Source: Streptomyces sp. L2
GTDB taxonomy: Bacteria; Actinomycetota; Actinomycetes; Streptomycetales; Streptomycetaceae
Assembly (NCBI RefSeq): GCF_004124325.1
Contig: NZ_QBDT01000001.1
Coordinates: 868,001 to 932,000 of the forward strand
Length of the DNA stretch: 64,000 nucleotides
Direction: 5' to 3'
The notes under the pieces are model-generated. The model saw nothing but the letters and a program-made list of their open reading frames with translations, was not told the origin of the DNA and ran no database searches. The number at the start of each line of letters is the position of its first letter. Positions within the stretch are counted from its first letter, which is position 1. Of the stretch, positions 8,019 to 16,046 are shown in pieces. The position numbers and the translations under genes were made by a program.

Positions 8019-8413
8019 CGCCTCCGCCTCACACACCTGCTCGCGGTGACCGACGGGCACGGGGACCGGGCGCCCCGCAAACGGGCGGCGGCAGTCGCCC
8101 CACTCACTGACGGTCTTCTTCAGGCCAATACTTCCCGACCGCCTGATCCGCGGAGAGGGCAACGCTGGCCGGTGCGTCACCCACCCGCACAGCGGGTGGC
8201 CACCCCCGCGAAGGGTCGCTCCAGCACAACCTGTGATCCGGGCACACACGCGGCCCCGGGCGTCGTGCCCGGCTGGGCGGAAACCGGCTTGTCCGAAACC
8301 GCGGATTTCACCAACTAACCACAAATAGAAGCAAGTTGAGACGCCTACTGTGACCACCTCGCGGACGGCAGCCGTAATGCGGTGCCGTCCCACCACCAAC
8401 GAGGGGACACAGC
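8019..8413. other. 395-bp intergenic region with a small hairpin and an AT-rich block
   Basis: No convincing gene. A perfect 8-bp inverted repeat with a 3-nt loop (CCACCCGC/GCGGGTGG, 8181-8199) could terminate the tetR transcript, although it has no T-tract. About 8300-8345 is the least GC-rich part (AACTAACCACAAATAGAAGC) and probably contains the promoter of the secreted nuclease gene at 8414; I cannot assign -35 and -10 boxes with confidence. Confidence 0.5.
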
Positions 8414-9433
8414 ATGCGGATCAGCGTGCACAGAAACGCCGCCGTCGGGACAGCTCTCGCCACGCTCGTCCTCGGCGGGATCGGCACCGCGACCGCGCAG
8501 GCCGCGCCGGCGACGTACGGCATCACCGTCGACCGGGCGCCGGCCGTCAGGACCGCCTACACCGGTACGGCCGCGGCGGCGCGTTGCCGGCTCAACACCC
8601 TCACGGTCACCCGCACCAGCATGTGCCTGGACATCGCGGCGCGCGTCGACCTGACCCGGAACGGCAGGCCGGTCGGCTCGGCCACGTTCACCATCAAGCA
8701 CTCCATGACGCTGAAGACCAGCAAGCTCAAGTGGGCGGAGAGCTTCACGGTTGGCAAGGCCTCCCTCGTCAACGCCGGCGGCGTACGCGTCCATGTCTCC
8801 GTCGGCGGCGGCAGGGGCGTCAAGACCGCGGTCAAGTTCCCGCAGGGGTCCACCCTCGGCCCGGCCCACAAGGGAAGCGTCGGCTACGCCGCCAGGGTGG
8901 CGAAGAAGAAGCTGATAGCCGGCCCCGCCTCGTACCGGTTCACCTTCACCAAGGCCGGGTACACGCCGGGCGGCTTCGCCTACAAGTCCGCCAAATACCG
9001 CTGCGACGACACCTTCTGGGGTCCCACGAAGCGCACCAAGAACCCGGGCTGCGTCTTCCCGTCGTTCCCGCCCGTCTTCACCCTCTCCCGGAGCGACGCG
9101 AAGGTGAGGCAGTCCGCCAACCACATCCTCGACGCTCAGCGCAGGATCGCGGGACACCCGGGCGCCTCGACACCGCTGCACCGCATCACCGACAGCAGGA
9201 CCATCGCCGCCCACCGCCGGGCCATGTGCGCGCACGTGCACAACCCCGACCCCAGGAAGTACGACTGCGACGAGTACCCGTTCGCCGCGAGCAAGGAGGG
9301 CGGCAACCCGCACCGGGGCAGCACCCGGATCATCTCCGCCGGTGACAACCGCAGTGCCGGTTCCCGCCTCGGCGGCTTCTACAAGAGCCAGCGCGTCCTC
9401 AACGGCGACGGCTACTTCGTCCACATCAAGTAG
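8414..9433 (+). CDS. Secreted protein with C-terminal NucA/NucB deoxyribonuclease domain
   Basis: 339 aa with a Sec signal peptide (basic MRISVHRN, hydrophobic core, cleavage near AQA-AP at about 31). The middle (about 60-210) is a Cys-poor, beta-rich region of unknown function. The C-terminal part (about 225-339) matches the NucA/NucB nuclease family, whose signature CDEYPFA-x-EGG is present as CDEYPFAASKEGG, followed by a conserved Gly/Asn-rich end (NRSAGSRLGGFYKSQRVLNGDGYFV). Bacillus NucB is a secreted non-specific DNase; here a role in extracellular DNA degradation is inferred. The ATG has an AGGGGA 8-13 nt upstream. A DUF6924-like gene follows 77 bp downstream on the same strand. Confidence 0.85.
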   Translation: MRISVHRNAAVGTALATLVLGGIGTATAQAAPATYGITVDRAPAVRTAYTGTAAAARCRLNTLTVTRTSMCLDIAARVDLTRNGRPVGSATFTIKHSMTLKTSKLKWAESFTVGKASLVNAGGVRVHVSVGGGRGVKTAVKFPQGSTLGPAHKGSVGYAARVAKKKLIAGPASYRFTFTKAGYTPGGFAYKSAKYRCDDTFWGPTKRTKNPGCVFPSFPPVFTLSRSDAKVRQSANHILDAQRRIAGHPGASTPLHRITDSRTIAAHRRAMCAHVHNPDPRKYDCDEYPFAASKEGGNPHRGSTRIISAGDNRSAGSRLGGFYKSQRVLNGDGYFVHIK

Positions 9434-9510
9434 CACCGGCGGCGCGCCTGCCACACTGGCGCACCGCACGACGTGACCGGGCGACACCGCAAGGACGATG
9501 GGGGTTCTCC

Positions 9511-10383
9511 ATGCCGCGTTCCACCTGGCCTCTCCTTCAGGGCCGTACCCGGCCGATCAGGATGAAGGAGTGGGGTGACCTGGCCGTCATGGATCCCGAC
9601 GCCGGCAAGCAGCCGCGCGGGCGCGGGTTCCTGACCGCCGAGAAGGACTGGCTGCACATCGACGCCGGAAACGCCCTGGAGAACCCCGTCGTCACCCTCT
9701 ACGCCGGACAGGACCCGGGAGCGGAGGACGGCTGGGACGAGGTCGAGGAGATCACCGTCGTCTCCACGACCGGCTTCCTCGCCCTGTGCGACAGCGGATA
9801 CGAACCCGTCCGCAAGGAGAACCTCGCCACCGCGGGAGCGGGGCCCTACCTGATCCGCGTCCACGCCGGCGACCGGTCGGTGGAAGGCAGGAAGCCCCGC
9901 TTCCTCATCCAGGTCATTCCCGGTGAGGGTACGGGCGCCGAGCCCGAGCCGGACTCCCCCACGATCGAGGAGGCCGCCGGTCCCCTCCTGGTGCGGACGT
10001 CCTTCGAGCAGCCCGACGAGTGGGCGCGCCTGCTCCAGGTCCTGGAGCGCAGGCCGGGGCGGTACGAGACGATCACGGTCATCGACCATCCCCGCTACGC
10101 GAACTTCACCGCGGACCGGATCCAGGCGCGGATCGGACACGACGACGAGGGCTGGCCCGACAGCACCGTCATCCTCCTCGCCGACGAACGTGCCCTCGCG
10201 ACCCCGGAGTTCCCCCTCCTGGCCGTGAACAACTCCCCCGACGATGACGACGCCCCGTTCAGGATCACCCTCGCCGCCGCCGGTTCCTTCGTCGTCAACC
10301 TGGAACTGGGCAACACGGGCTTCGGCGACTGGGGCGCCGGTGTCGAGGCCGACGGGGTCTACCGGGAGGAGCACTACGGGTGA
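9511..10383 (+). CDS. DUF6924-like protein of unknown function
   Basis: 290 aa, soluble, acidic, no signal peptide. The C-terminal half (about 155-290) begins LLVRTSFEQPDEWARLLQVL and runs through VILLADERAL and FPLLAVNN to an F-R-I-T-L-A-A strand; this resembles the actinobacterial DUF6924 domain. The N-terminal half (about 1-135: strands such as WLHIDAGNALENPVVTLYAG) resembles no family I can name. The gene lies 77 bp after the secreted nuclease gene, so the two may be co-transcribed; whether the products interact is unknown. The ATG at 9511 has a GATGGGGG element just upstream. It is convergent with the TerD-like gene (19 bp gap). Confidence 0.6.
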   Translation: MPRSTWPLLQGRTRPIRMKEWGDLAVMDPDAGKQPRGRGFLTAEKDWLHIDAGNALENPVVTLYAGQDPGAEDGWDEVEEITVVSTTGFLALCDSGYEPVRKENLATAGAGPYLIRVHAGDRSVEGRKPRFLIQVIPGEGTGAEPEPDSPTIEEAAGPLLVRTSFEQPDEWARLLQVLERRPGRYETITVIDHPRYANFTADRIQARIGHDDEGWPDSTVILLADERALATPEFPLLAVNNSPDDDDAPFRITLAAAGSFVVNLELGNTGFGDWGAGVEADGVYREEHYG

Positions 10384-10402
10384 CGCATGGGGCTTCGACG
10401 GC

Positions 10403-11068
10403 TCACAACGGCGGCTTGCTGCCCGGAACCCAGTCGAAACCGAAGCCGTACCGCCGATCGATGAGCTCTTGATTCGACAGCCGGGCTGTCGCGGTGAACC
10501 AGCGGACCTCACGGTGAAGGTCGAGCCCTTCGCTTCCCTGGGTCAGCAGGGCGATGGCGCATGCGGTGGCACCGGTCGGGGAGTCGTCAAGACGGATGCG
10601 CCAGGTACCGCTCGGCGCGCCGACGGTGACGACTCCTCCGAGTGTCCGGAAGTCGGCGGCACCCTCGTAGAGGTACACGTAGACGAGGAGCCTCGTGAAC
10701 TCGCGCCGGTGTTCGAGGTTGACGCGGACGGTTTCCCCGTCGGAGGTCTCGCCGGTCCGGTCGTCCTGGTCGACGGCGACGTAGGGCCAGGCGTCAAGGC
10801 GTCCCCGCTCATCGCCGAGCGGCTGCACCGCCGCACCGGCCCCGTCACGGGTGAGGACCATGCAGCCCAGATCGAGGTCGGCCTCGGAGGTGACCGACCA
10901 GTTGAGGTTCACCTTCAGGATGCCGCGGCCGGTGATCCGAACCGGCGACGACTGCCGGGTGAGATCCACGGGACGAGCCTGCTCCTGTGCCGCCCCCGCG
11001 TCGGGCCGCACGAGCGGCGCCCCCCGGCCCAGCTGGATGTACGTCCGCTGCCTGCCGTCACCGCTCAA
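10403..11068 (-). CDS. TerD-domain protein, start uncertain
   Basis: About 221 aa from the proposed TTG. The C-terminal TerD-type domain (calcium-binding stress/tellurium-resistance family) shows ILKVNLNWSVTSEADLDLGCMVLTRDG, an FTRLLVYVYLYEG strand, GTWRIRLDD and the family-like end YGFGFDWVPGSKP. TerD proteins are thought to act in membrane-associated stress or phage-response complexes. There is no in-frame ATG or GTG near the N-terminus. A TTG at 11068 preceded by GGGGCGG is the best start, though the frame stays open and protein-like for about 25 codons further upstream. It diverges from the stator/TerY/PP2C/kinase operon, and TerD genes are known neighbours of TerY-phosphatase-kinase triads. 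Confidence 0.7.
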   Translation of the reverse strand: MSGDGRQRTYIQLGRGAPLVRPDAGAAQEQARPVDLTRQSSPVRITGRGILKVNLNWSVTSEADLDLGCMVLTRDGAGAAVQPLGDERGRLDAWPYVAVDQDDRTGETSDGETVRVNLEHRREFTRLLVYVYLYEGAADFRTLGGVVTVGAPSGTWRIRLDDSPTGATACAIALLTQGSEGLDLHREVRWFTATARLSNQELIDRRYGFGFDWVPGSKPPL

Positions 11069-11280
11069 CGCAACCCGCCCCAGATCATTGATCCGCGTGA
11101 ACTCTTCACGCCACGCTGCCTCATCCTTGTGATCTTCGTCTATTATTGCGCGGCTGGTGAAGGAGATGTGAAGGTCTCCCCGGCATGTTCTGCGTGGCGG
11201 GGGTTCACGCGGCCTCGTAATGCCGCCCTCATCACGCCTGGAACCGCAGAAGAGCCCGGTGTCACGGGCAGGGGTGGGGA
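11069..11280. promoter_or_regulatory. Divergent promoter region, TerD gene / stator-like operon
   Basis: 212-bp divergent intergenic region. The only AT-rich core is TATTATT at 11141-11147, which can supply a -10-like box on either strand (TATTAT on plus, TAATAG on minus). No good -35 partner was found. Part of this stretch (11069-11150) is open in the TerD frame and could be coding if that gene uses an unusual start. Confidence 0.4.
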
Positions 11281-12729
11281 ATGGTCGCGGGGACACGACT
11301 CGACAGCGGGGTGACGGCGCGTCACCTCGACGACATGGCGCAGGAGCCATTGCTCGCGCCACGCGCCGACGATCTACGATCGCTCGCGCAGGCACTGGAC
11401 TCCGACGACCCGGAGGCACTCGATCCATGGGCCGATCTCGACCTCATGGGGCATTTCGCGCGGCCCGAGTGCCTCGCCGAGAACACGGAAGACGGCCGCG
11501 GGGGGCGGTTCGACTCCTTCTTGGACTGGGTTCTCGGAGCACTGGTCTTCCTGCCCCTGCTCTTCACCTGGTTCGGTCTCTGGCAGGCCTCGAGCGCGTA
11601 CGGAGCACTCACCGGTGACGACCCCAGGGCAGCGGGCCGGCCGTTCCTGCAGCTGTGGCAGGCCGGGTTCGACGGCCACCTGAGTGACACCTTCAGATTC
11701 GGACACGTGGCCGTGGCAGGGTGTCTGACCCTGGGGATGCTGTTCCTCCTCACCGCTGTCCACGGTTACCGTCGTACCGCCGCCGAGCGCCGGGAGGAGC
11801 GGCATCAGCGTCGGTCTCGGGCGGTTCTCGCCCGCCTCGCCCCGGTTCTCACGCGGGCGCAGCTGTGCCTCAACCGGCACCGTTTCGCGTCTCCTCAGCG
11901 TTTCGCGGCGGAGCTCAACTCGGCGGCCGGGCGACTGCAGCGGATGCACTCGAAGGCCATCGCCACGCAGGAACAGCTCACTCGTGCCGCGGAACTCGTG
12001 GGTGAGGCCATGGACAAGGCGGAACAGCGTCTTTCCCAGGCCGAGGCGTACGTGCGGCCGATCGAGCAAGTGGTGAAGCAGGTCGAGGAGACCGTCCGGG
12101 ACAGCGGTACGGCCATCCAGACGGCCGTGCAGAACCTCGCCGATCCCTTGAGCCGGGCGGGACAGAACCTCACCGACGCCGTCAGCGGGCAGACCAGCGT
12201 GCTCGACAGAGCATTGGAAGATCTGCGGGCCACTGGTGACGCGATGCGTGACATCCTCGCCGGCGCCGCGGACCGACTGGAGTCGATGGTCGGCACGAAC
12301 GGGGAGAACGTCCGCAGCGCTCTGTCCGACGCCGCTCAGCAGGTCGAGGACTCCCTGACGGTGCTGGCGGCCTCCCAGCGGGGGTTCACCACCGGTATCG
12401 AGGTGGTCTCGGACGTGAACGGCAGGCTGCTCAGCGACCTCGGCGCGGTGGCCGCGCGGTCCAGCGAGGCCGCGGAGATCTCGCGTGAGGCCCTGCTCGG
12501 CATCGAGGCCCGTAGCCGGGCACTGCACGATGCGGCCGACCGCTTCGCAAGCGTCACGGACGCCCTGGTGCTCGCACTCGGTGAGACGGAGGACGCGCGG
12601 GCCGACGCGACTGCGGCTCGGGCGGAGGCGAAGGCGGCACGGGCCGGCGCCGAGGCGGCCCAACGACGCGCGGAGGACGAGCTGCGGCAGGCGCAGGAGC
12701 TGCGGGCCGGCATCGGATCGGCACGGTGA
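11281..12729 (+). CDS. Membrane protein with two helices and a long coiled coil, ZorA/MotA-like architecture
   Basis: 482 aa. An acidic cytoplasmic N-terminus of about 75 residues is followed by TM1 (about 83-104, GALVFLPLLFTWFGLW), a 36-residue loop, TM2 (about 141-161) and then a basic turn (YRRTAAERREERHQRRSR). A long, almost uninterrupted Ala/Glu/Gln-rich coiled coil runs from about 205 to the end. Membrane helices plus a long cytoplasmic coiled coil, with a short MotB-like gene overlapping its 3' end, recall ZorA of the Zorya defence system, though the MotA/ExbB core itself is not obvious. An alternative reading is a receptor-like scaffold. The ATG at 11281 follows GGGGTGGGGA. It is the first gene of a five-gene operon. 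Confidence 0.55.
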   Translation: MVAGTRLDSGVTARHLDDMAQEPLLAPRADDLRSLAQALDSDDPEALDPWADLDLMGHFARPECLAENTEDGRGGRFDSFLDWVLGALVFLPLLFTWFGLWQASSAYGALTGDDPRAAGRPFLQLWQAGFDGHLSDTFRFGHVAVAGCLTLGMLFLLTAVHGYRRTAAERREERHQRRSRAVLARLAPVLTRAQLCLNRHRFASPQRFAAELNSAAGRLQRMHSKAIATQEQLTRAAELVGEAMDKAEQRLSQAEAYVRPIEQVVKQVEETVRDSGTAIQTAVQNLADPLSRAGQNLTDAVSGQTSVLDRALEDLRATGDAMRDILAGAADRLESMVGTNGENVRSALSDAAQQVEDSLTVLAASQRGFTTGIEVVSDVNGRLLSDLGAVAARSSEAAEISREALLGIEARSRALHDAADRFASVTDALVLALGETEDARADATAARAEAKAARAGAEAAQRRAEDELRQAQELRAGIGSAR

Positions 12730-13220
12730 GCCCGCGCAAGCAGACCACCAGGTTCAACCCCTTGCACCTGGCCGGGTGGCTCTTCGCCGACATGCTGCTC
12801 GTTCTCGCGCTGGTGTCCATGGGCGACCGCGGAGACCCACTGGCCGCCCGGGCCGCCGCTCGCCCTTCCCTCTCGGCCGACGCCAAGCCGTCGCCCGGTC
12901 CGCGTCCGACACCGACGGGACCACGGTCGGTGGAGCGCAAGCCGGTGAAGCTCCACGTGACGGCGGCGGCAGGTGACACCGCGCGGATGGTGAAGGAACT
13001 GCGCGCCGCCACAACCCGGTTCAAGGGGCGCGAAGCGGCCTTCGTACTCACCTTCGGCCAGGCCCGGGAACCCGCTGACGGTCAGGCGTACGCGCGCGAG
13101 ATCAACAGATCACTGCACGCCGCGCGCGCTGACATGTTCCGCGACGCGACGACACGCGACTTCTGGAACGGCGGCGCCTCCGGGGCGGCCGACCTGGAGA
13201 TCTACTTCTACACCCGCTGA
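12726..13220 (+). CDS. Short MotB/ZorB-like membrane protein with OmpA-like C-terminal domain
   Basis: 164 aa, GTG start overlapping the previous TGA (GTGA). One N-terminal membrane helix (about 13-33, LAGWLFADMLLVLALVSMG) has an Asp at position 22 placed as in MotB, ExbD and ZorB, where an Asp at the start of the single helix carries protons. A Pro/Arg-rich linker follows, then a compact domain (about 78-164). Its FVLTFGQA, YAREINRSLHAARADMF and terminal DLEIYF elements align by eye with the I-x-GHTD, N-x-LS-x-RA and VEI strands of OmpA/MotB peptidoglycan-binding domains, though degenerate. I infer the second subunit of a stator-like complex with the preceding gene product; the homology is not proved. 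Confidence 0.55.
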   Translation: MSPRKQTTRFNPLHLAGWLFADMLLVLALVSMGDRGDPLAARAAARPSLSADAKPSPGPRPTPTGPRSVERKPVKLHVTAAAGDTARMVKELRAATTRFKGREAAFVLTFGQAREPADGQAYAREINRSLHAARADMFRDATTRDFWNGGASGAADLEIYFYTR

Positions 13221-13254
13221 GGGCGACGCCCTCACTTCCGCTCAGGAGATTCCC

Positions 13255-13920
13255 ATGCAGATCCTGCCCTTCTACATGGTGTGTGACGAGTCGGGTTCCA
13301 TGGCCGGAGGTGGCGTGGACGCCATCAACTCGGCCCTGCCGGACCTGCACCACGAGATCAGCACCAATCCGAGCGTCGCGGACAAGACCCGTTTCGCGCT
13401 GATCGGCTTCTCCACACAGGCTTCCGTGCTTCAGCCGCTCACCGACCTGAGCGAGCTCACGCAGCTGCCGTCCCTGTCGGCAGGCGGAGTCACCTCCTTC
13501 GGAGCCGCCTTCCGTCTGCTGAAGAGCACCATCGAGCAGGACGTCACGAAGCTGAAGGCCGACGGCCACGACGTGTACCGGCCGGTCGTCTTCTTCCTCT
13601 CCGACGGCATCCCCACGGACGAGGGATGGCGCACCGACCTCAAGGAACTCAACTCCTTCCGGTACGCGCCGAAGATCATCGCCTTCGGGATCAGCGACGC
13701 CGACACCGCGACCATCACGGAGGTGGCCAACTTCAAGGCGTTCCTCCAACAGGACAACTCCGTGTCCCCGGCCATGGCACTGCGTGAGTTCGCCTCCAGT
13801 CTCACCCGGTCCATCGTCAACTCCGCGACGAGCATGGCCGCCCAGGGCGGTGAGGGCTTCCAGCTCCAGGTCGACGAGCAGGTGCCCGGCTTCACCAGCC
13901 TTTCCCTGGACAAGCTGTGA
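13255..13920 (+). CDS. TerY-like von Willebrand factor A domain protein
   Basis: 221 aa, essentially a single vWA domain, cytoplasmic. The metal-ion-dependent adhesion site is intact: DESGSM (residues 10-15), the Thr of GGVTSFG and the Asp of FLSDGIPTD. TerY proteins of the TerY-P triad have this size and are thought to assemble with a PP2C phosphatase and a kinase. The start ATG has AGGAG at good spacing, 34 bp after the MotB-like gene, and the stop overlaps the next start (GTGA at 13917-13920). The C-terminal tail (SATSMAAQGGEGFQL to the end) is a short extension after the domain. Confidence 0.9.
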   Translation: MQILPFYMVCDESGSMAGGGVDAINSALPDLHHEISTNPSVADKTRFALIGFSTQASVLQPLTDLSELTQLPSLSAGGVTSFGAAFRLLKSTIEQDVTKLKADGHDVYRPVVFFLSDGIPTDEGWRTDLKELNSFRYAPKIIAFGISDADTATITEVANFKAFLQQDNSVSPAMALREFASSLTRSIVNSATSMAAQGGEGFQLQVDEQVPGFTSLSLDKL

Positions 13921-15008
13921 GCGGCCCGGTGAACCACGAGGACTTCCCCGGCGCAGAGCGGGACGCGGTGCGTTCCGCTCCCGCTTCGGACGGCGACGAC
14001 GCCGACGCGTACTACGCCACCCTGCCGCCCTGGGCCGTCGCACACGAGACGATCTCCCGTGCGGGATCGGCGGGGCCGCCCGCCCCGCGGACGCCGGTGT
14101 CCTTCGTGGACTCCGCGGAGGCCACCGGCGAGAGGCCGCGCGGAGTGCCCCAGCACGTCGGCGACCGTCCCCCCAGCTACCCGTCGCATCCCCTGTCCTG
14201 TCCCGGTGTCCGGGACGGGGACGGGTTCGCGGCATTCACGCCCGCTGTCGTGCTGGACGGAGCACAGACGGGACCTCTCACAGTCCGGGCCGCCTCGATC
14301 CGCGGTGACTCCCACAACTGGGAGGGCAGCTGCCGTCAGGACGCCATGACGGTGACGCGTATCGGTCCCCCGGAAGCCGAACTGCTCCTGCTCGCGGTGG
14401 CCGACGGTCTGGGATCCGCCAAGTCGTCCCACCTCGGTTCATACCGCGTCACTCGCCAGACCGCCGTCCACCTCGACCGGGAGGCGGAGAGCATCCATGC
14501 GGCGCTGAGCGCTCAGGACGACGGAGAGCTCCGGGCGATCGCCAACAAGGCGATCGCCGGCGCGGTCGGCGAACTGCATCTCGCCCAGGACCAGGCCACC
14601 ACACTGCACGTTCTGCTGATCCCGACGGACGTCGGCATCCGCGAGCGTGCCGTCTTCAGCGTGGGCGACGGCGGTCTCTTCAGACTGCGCGGCGGCCGCT
14701 GGGAACACGGCAGCCCGGTCGGTGAGGACAATCTCCTCGACACCCGCACCGAGGCACTTCCGCATGCCTACCGCAGCGTCAAGTGCAACCGGTTCCAGAC
14801 CGTCCCGGGCGAGATACTCCTCCTCGGCACCGACGGCGTCACCAATCCACTGACCCAGAAGGATCCGGAGTTCGCCCGCCACCTCGCCGACGCCTGGGGC
14901 GGCCCTGAGATCCCCTCGCTGTCCGACTTCCTGTGGCAGGCCCAGACGCGGGCCAAGTCCTACGACGACGACCGCACCGTCATCTGCGTGTGGGAAGGGG
15001 ACGCATGA
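13917..15008 (+). CDS. PP2C-family Ser/Thr phosphatase of a TerY-type triad
   Basis: 363 aa, GTG start in a GTGA overlap. The first 125 residues are low-complexity and Pro/Ala-rich. The PP2C domain (about 128-360) shows the metal-binding motifs RGDSHNWEG and CRQDAM, VADGLGSAKSSHLGS, VGDGGLFRL, GTDGVTNPL and SYDDDRTVICVW, so it should be active. It would remove phosphate from targets of the kinase encoded immediately downstream (ATGA overlap). PP2C plus vWA plus kinase is the TerY-P triad described by Anantharaman, Iyer and Aravind in Ter-linked stress systems. Confidence 0.9.
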   Translation: MSGPVNHEDFPGAERDAVRSAPASDGDDADAYYATLPPWAVAHETISRAGSAGPPAPRTPVSFVDSAEATGERPRGVPQHVGDRPPSYPSHPLSCPGVRDGDGFAAFTPAVVLDGAQTGPLTVRAASIRGDSHNWEGSCRQDAMTVTRIGPPEAELLLLAVADGLGSAKSSHLGSYRVTRQTAVHLDREAESIHAALSAQDDGELRAIANKAIAGAVGELHLAQDQATTLHVLLIPTDVGIRERAVFSVGDGGLFRLRGGRWEHGSPVGEDNLLDTRTEALPHAYRSVKCNRFQTVPGEILLLGTDGVTNPLTQKDPEFARHLADAWGGPEIPSLSDFLWQAQTRAKSYDDDRTVICVWEGDA

Positions 15009-15958
15009 GCGCGGAGGACGGTGCGGACGTCGCCCGCGCGTCGCTCGCGCTGGGTGACCGGGTCGGCAGTGGCGGCCAGGGTGATGTGCACGCCCTGGGC
15101 GACGGGGCGGTGCTTTTCAAGGAGTACAAGGATCCGTCCAAGGTCAACGGCAGTGCTCTGGCGGACCTGGTCGCGTTCCGGCAGAGCCTCGGCCACTCCG
15201 ACCGCGGACGCCTGGATTCTCTCGCTGCCTGGCCGCTCTGCCGAGTGGTCGACCGGGGGCGGACACTCGGCTTCCTGATGAGGCGCGCCCCCACTGACAT
15301 GACATGGCGTACAGCCGCCGGGTCCACGAAGCTTCTCGAGCTCCAGTACCTGATACGACCGCCCAGGGTGGCGTGGCAGGAGGTGGCGCAGCCGGCACCG
15401 GAACAGCGCAGGGCCGTGGCTCTGGCCTGTGTGGAGGCCATCAGTTGGTTCCACAGCGCCGGGCTCGTGATCGGCGACATCTCACAGGCCAACATCCTGT
15501 GGTCCCTCGATCGGGGCAGCGCCGTCCACTTCCTGGACTGTGACGGCTTCCGCCGCACGGGACACGCGGCCGTGCAGGCCCAGGCCGCCACTCCCGACTG
15601 GAACGATCCGCTGGTGCCGTCCACGGAGGCAACGGTGGACACGGACGCCTACAAGACGGCCCTCGTGGCGGGCCGCATCCTCACTCAGGAGCCCTATGTC
15701 ACCCCGGGGAAGGAGCTCGAACTCGTCGCCGGCTGCCTGAACGACCGCCAGGAGGCCGCCGTCCGCAGGCTCTTCTCGCAAGCTGCCGGGGAGCCCGGTG
15801 GCCGACCCCGGCCGGGCGAGTGGCAGACCGCACTGAGTGACCGCGGCACCATCGCTCTCAGCGCGGCCACGCCCAGGCCCCGGCCCGTCATCGACCACAC
15901 GGTGCTGGACGGGGCACGGGTCCGGACTCCGATCAGCCTGCGCGCACCAGGGGAGTAG
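15005..15958 (+). CDS. Atypical Ser/Thr protein kinase of a TerY-type triad
   Basis: 317 aa; ATG in an ATGA overlap with the phosphatase gene. The Gly-rich loop GSGGQGDVHALG (about 19-30), the lysine of LFKEYK, and the catalytic segment VIGDISQANILW with FLDCDGFR are present. The HRD motif is therefore IGD and the DFG motif is DCD: a divergent kinase that keeps both aspartates. The C-terminal part is short and shows no obvious helix-hairpin-helix domain, although TerY-P kinases often have one. No membrane helix. It is the last gene of the operon and ends 30 bp before a strong bidirectional hairpin. Confidence 0.85.
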   Translation: MSAEDGADVARASLALGDRVGSGGQGDVHALGDGAVLFKEYKDPSKVNGSALADLVAFRQSLGHSDRGRLDSLAAWPLCRVVDRGRTLGFLMRRAPTDMTWRTAAGSTKLLELQYLIRPPRVAWQEVAQPAPEQRRAVALACVEAISWFHSAGLVIGDISQANILWSLDRGSAVHFLDCDGFRRTGHAAVQAQAATPDWNDPLVPSTEATVDTDAYKTALVAGRILTQEPYVTPGKELELVAGCLNDRQEAAVRRLFSQAAGEPGGRPRPGEWQTALSDRGTIALSAATPRPRPVIDHTVLDGARVRTPISLRAPGE

Positions 15959-15988
15959 CGAGGCGTCCGGCGCTTCTCCGGCGCCGCA

Positions 15989-16025
15989 CAGTGGGCGCGG
16001 GGCGCTCCCGGCCCCGCGCCCACTG
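15989..16025. terminator. Strong bidirectional hairpin terminator
   Basis: Perfect 14-bp GC-rich stem (15989-16002 with 16012-16025) and a 9-nt loop. It sits between the kinase gene (stop 15958) and the convergent beta-glucosidase gene (stop 16047). Confidence 0.85.
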
Positions 16026-16046
16026 CCTCTCCCCGCCGGGCCGGGC

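Noticed and set aside
9511..10383. Immunity protein for the NucB-like nuclease
   Set aside because: Only proximity supports this; the secreted nuclease would act outside the cell and no immunity-family motif is visible.
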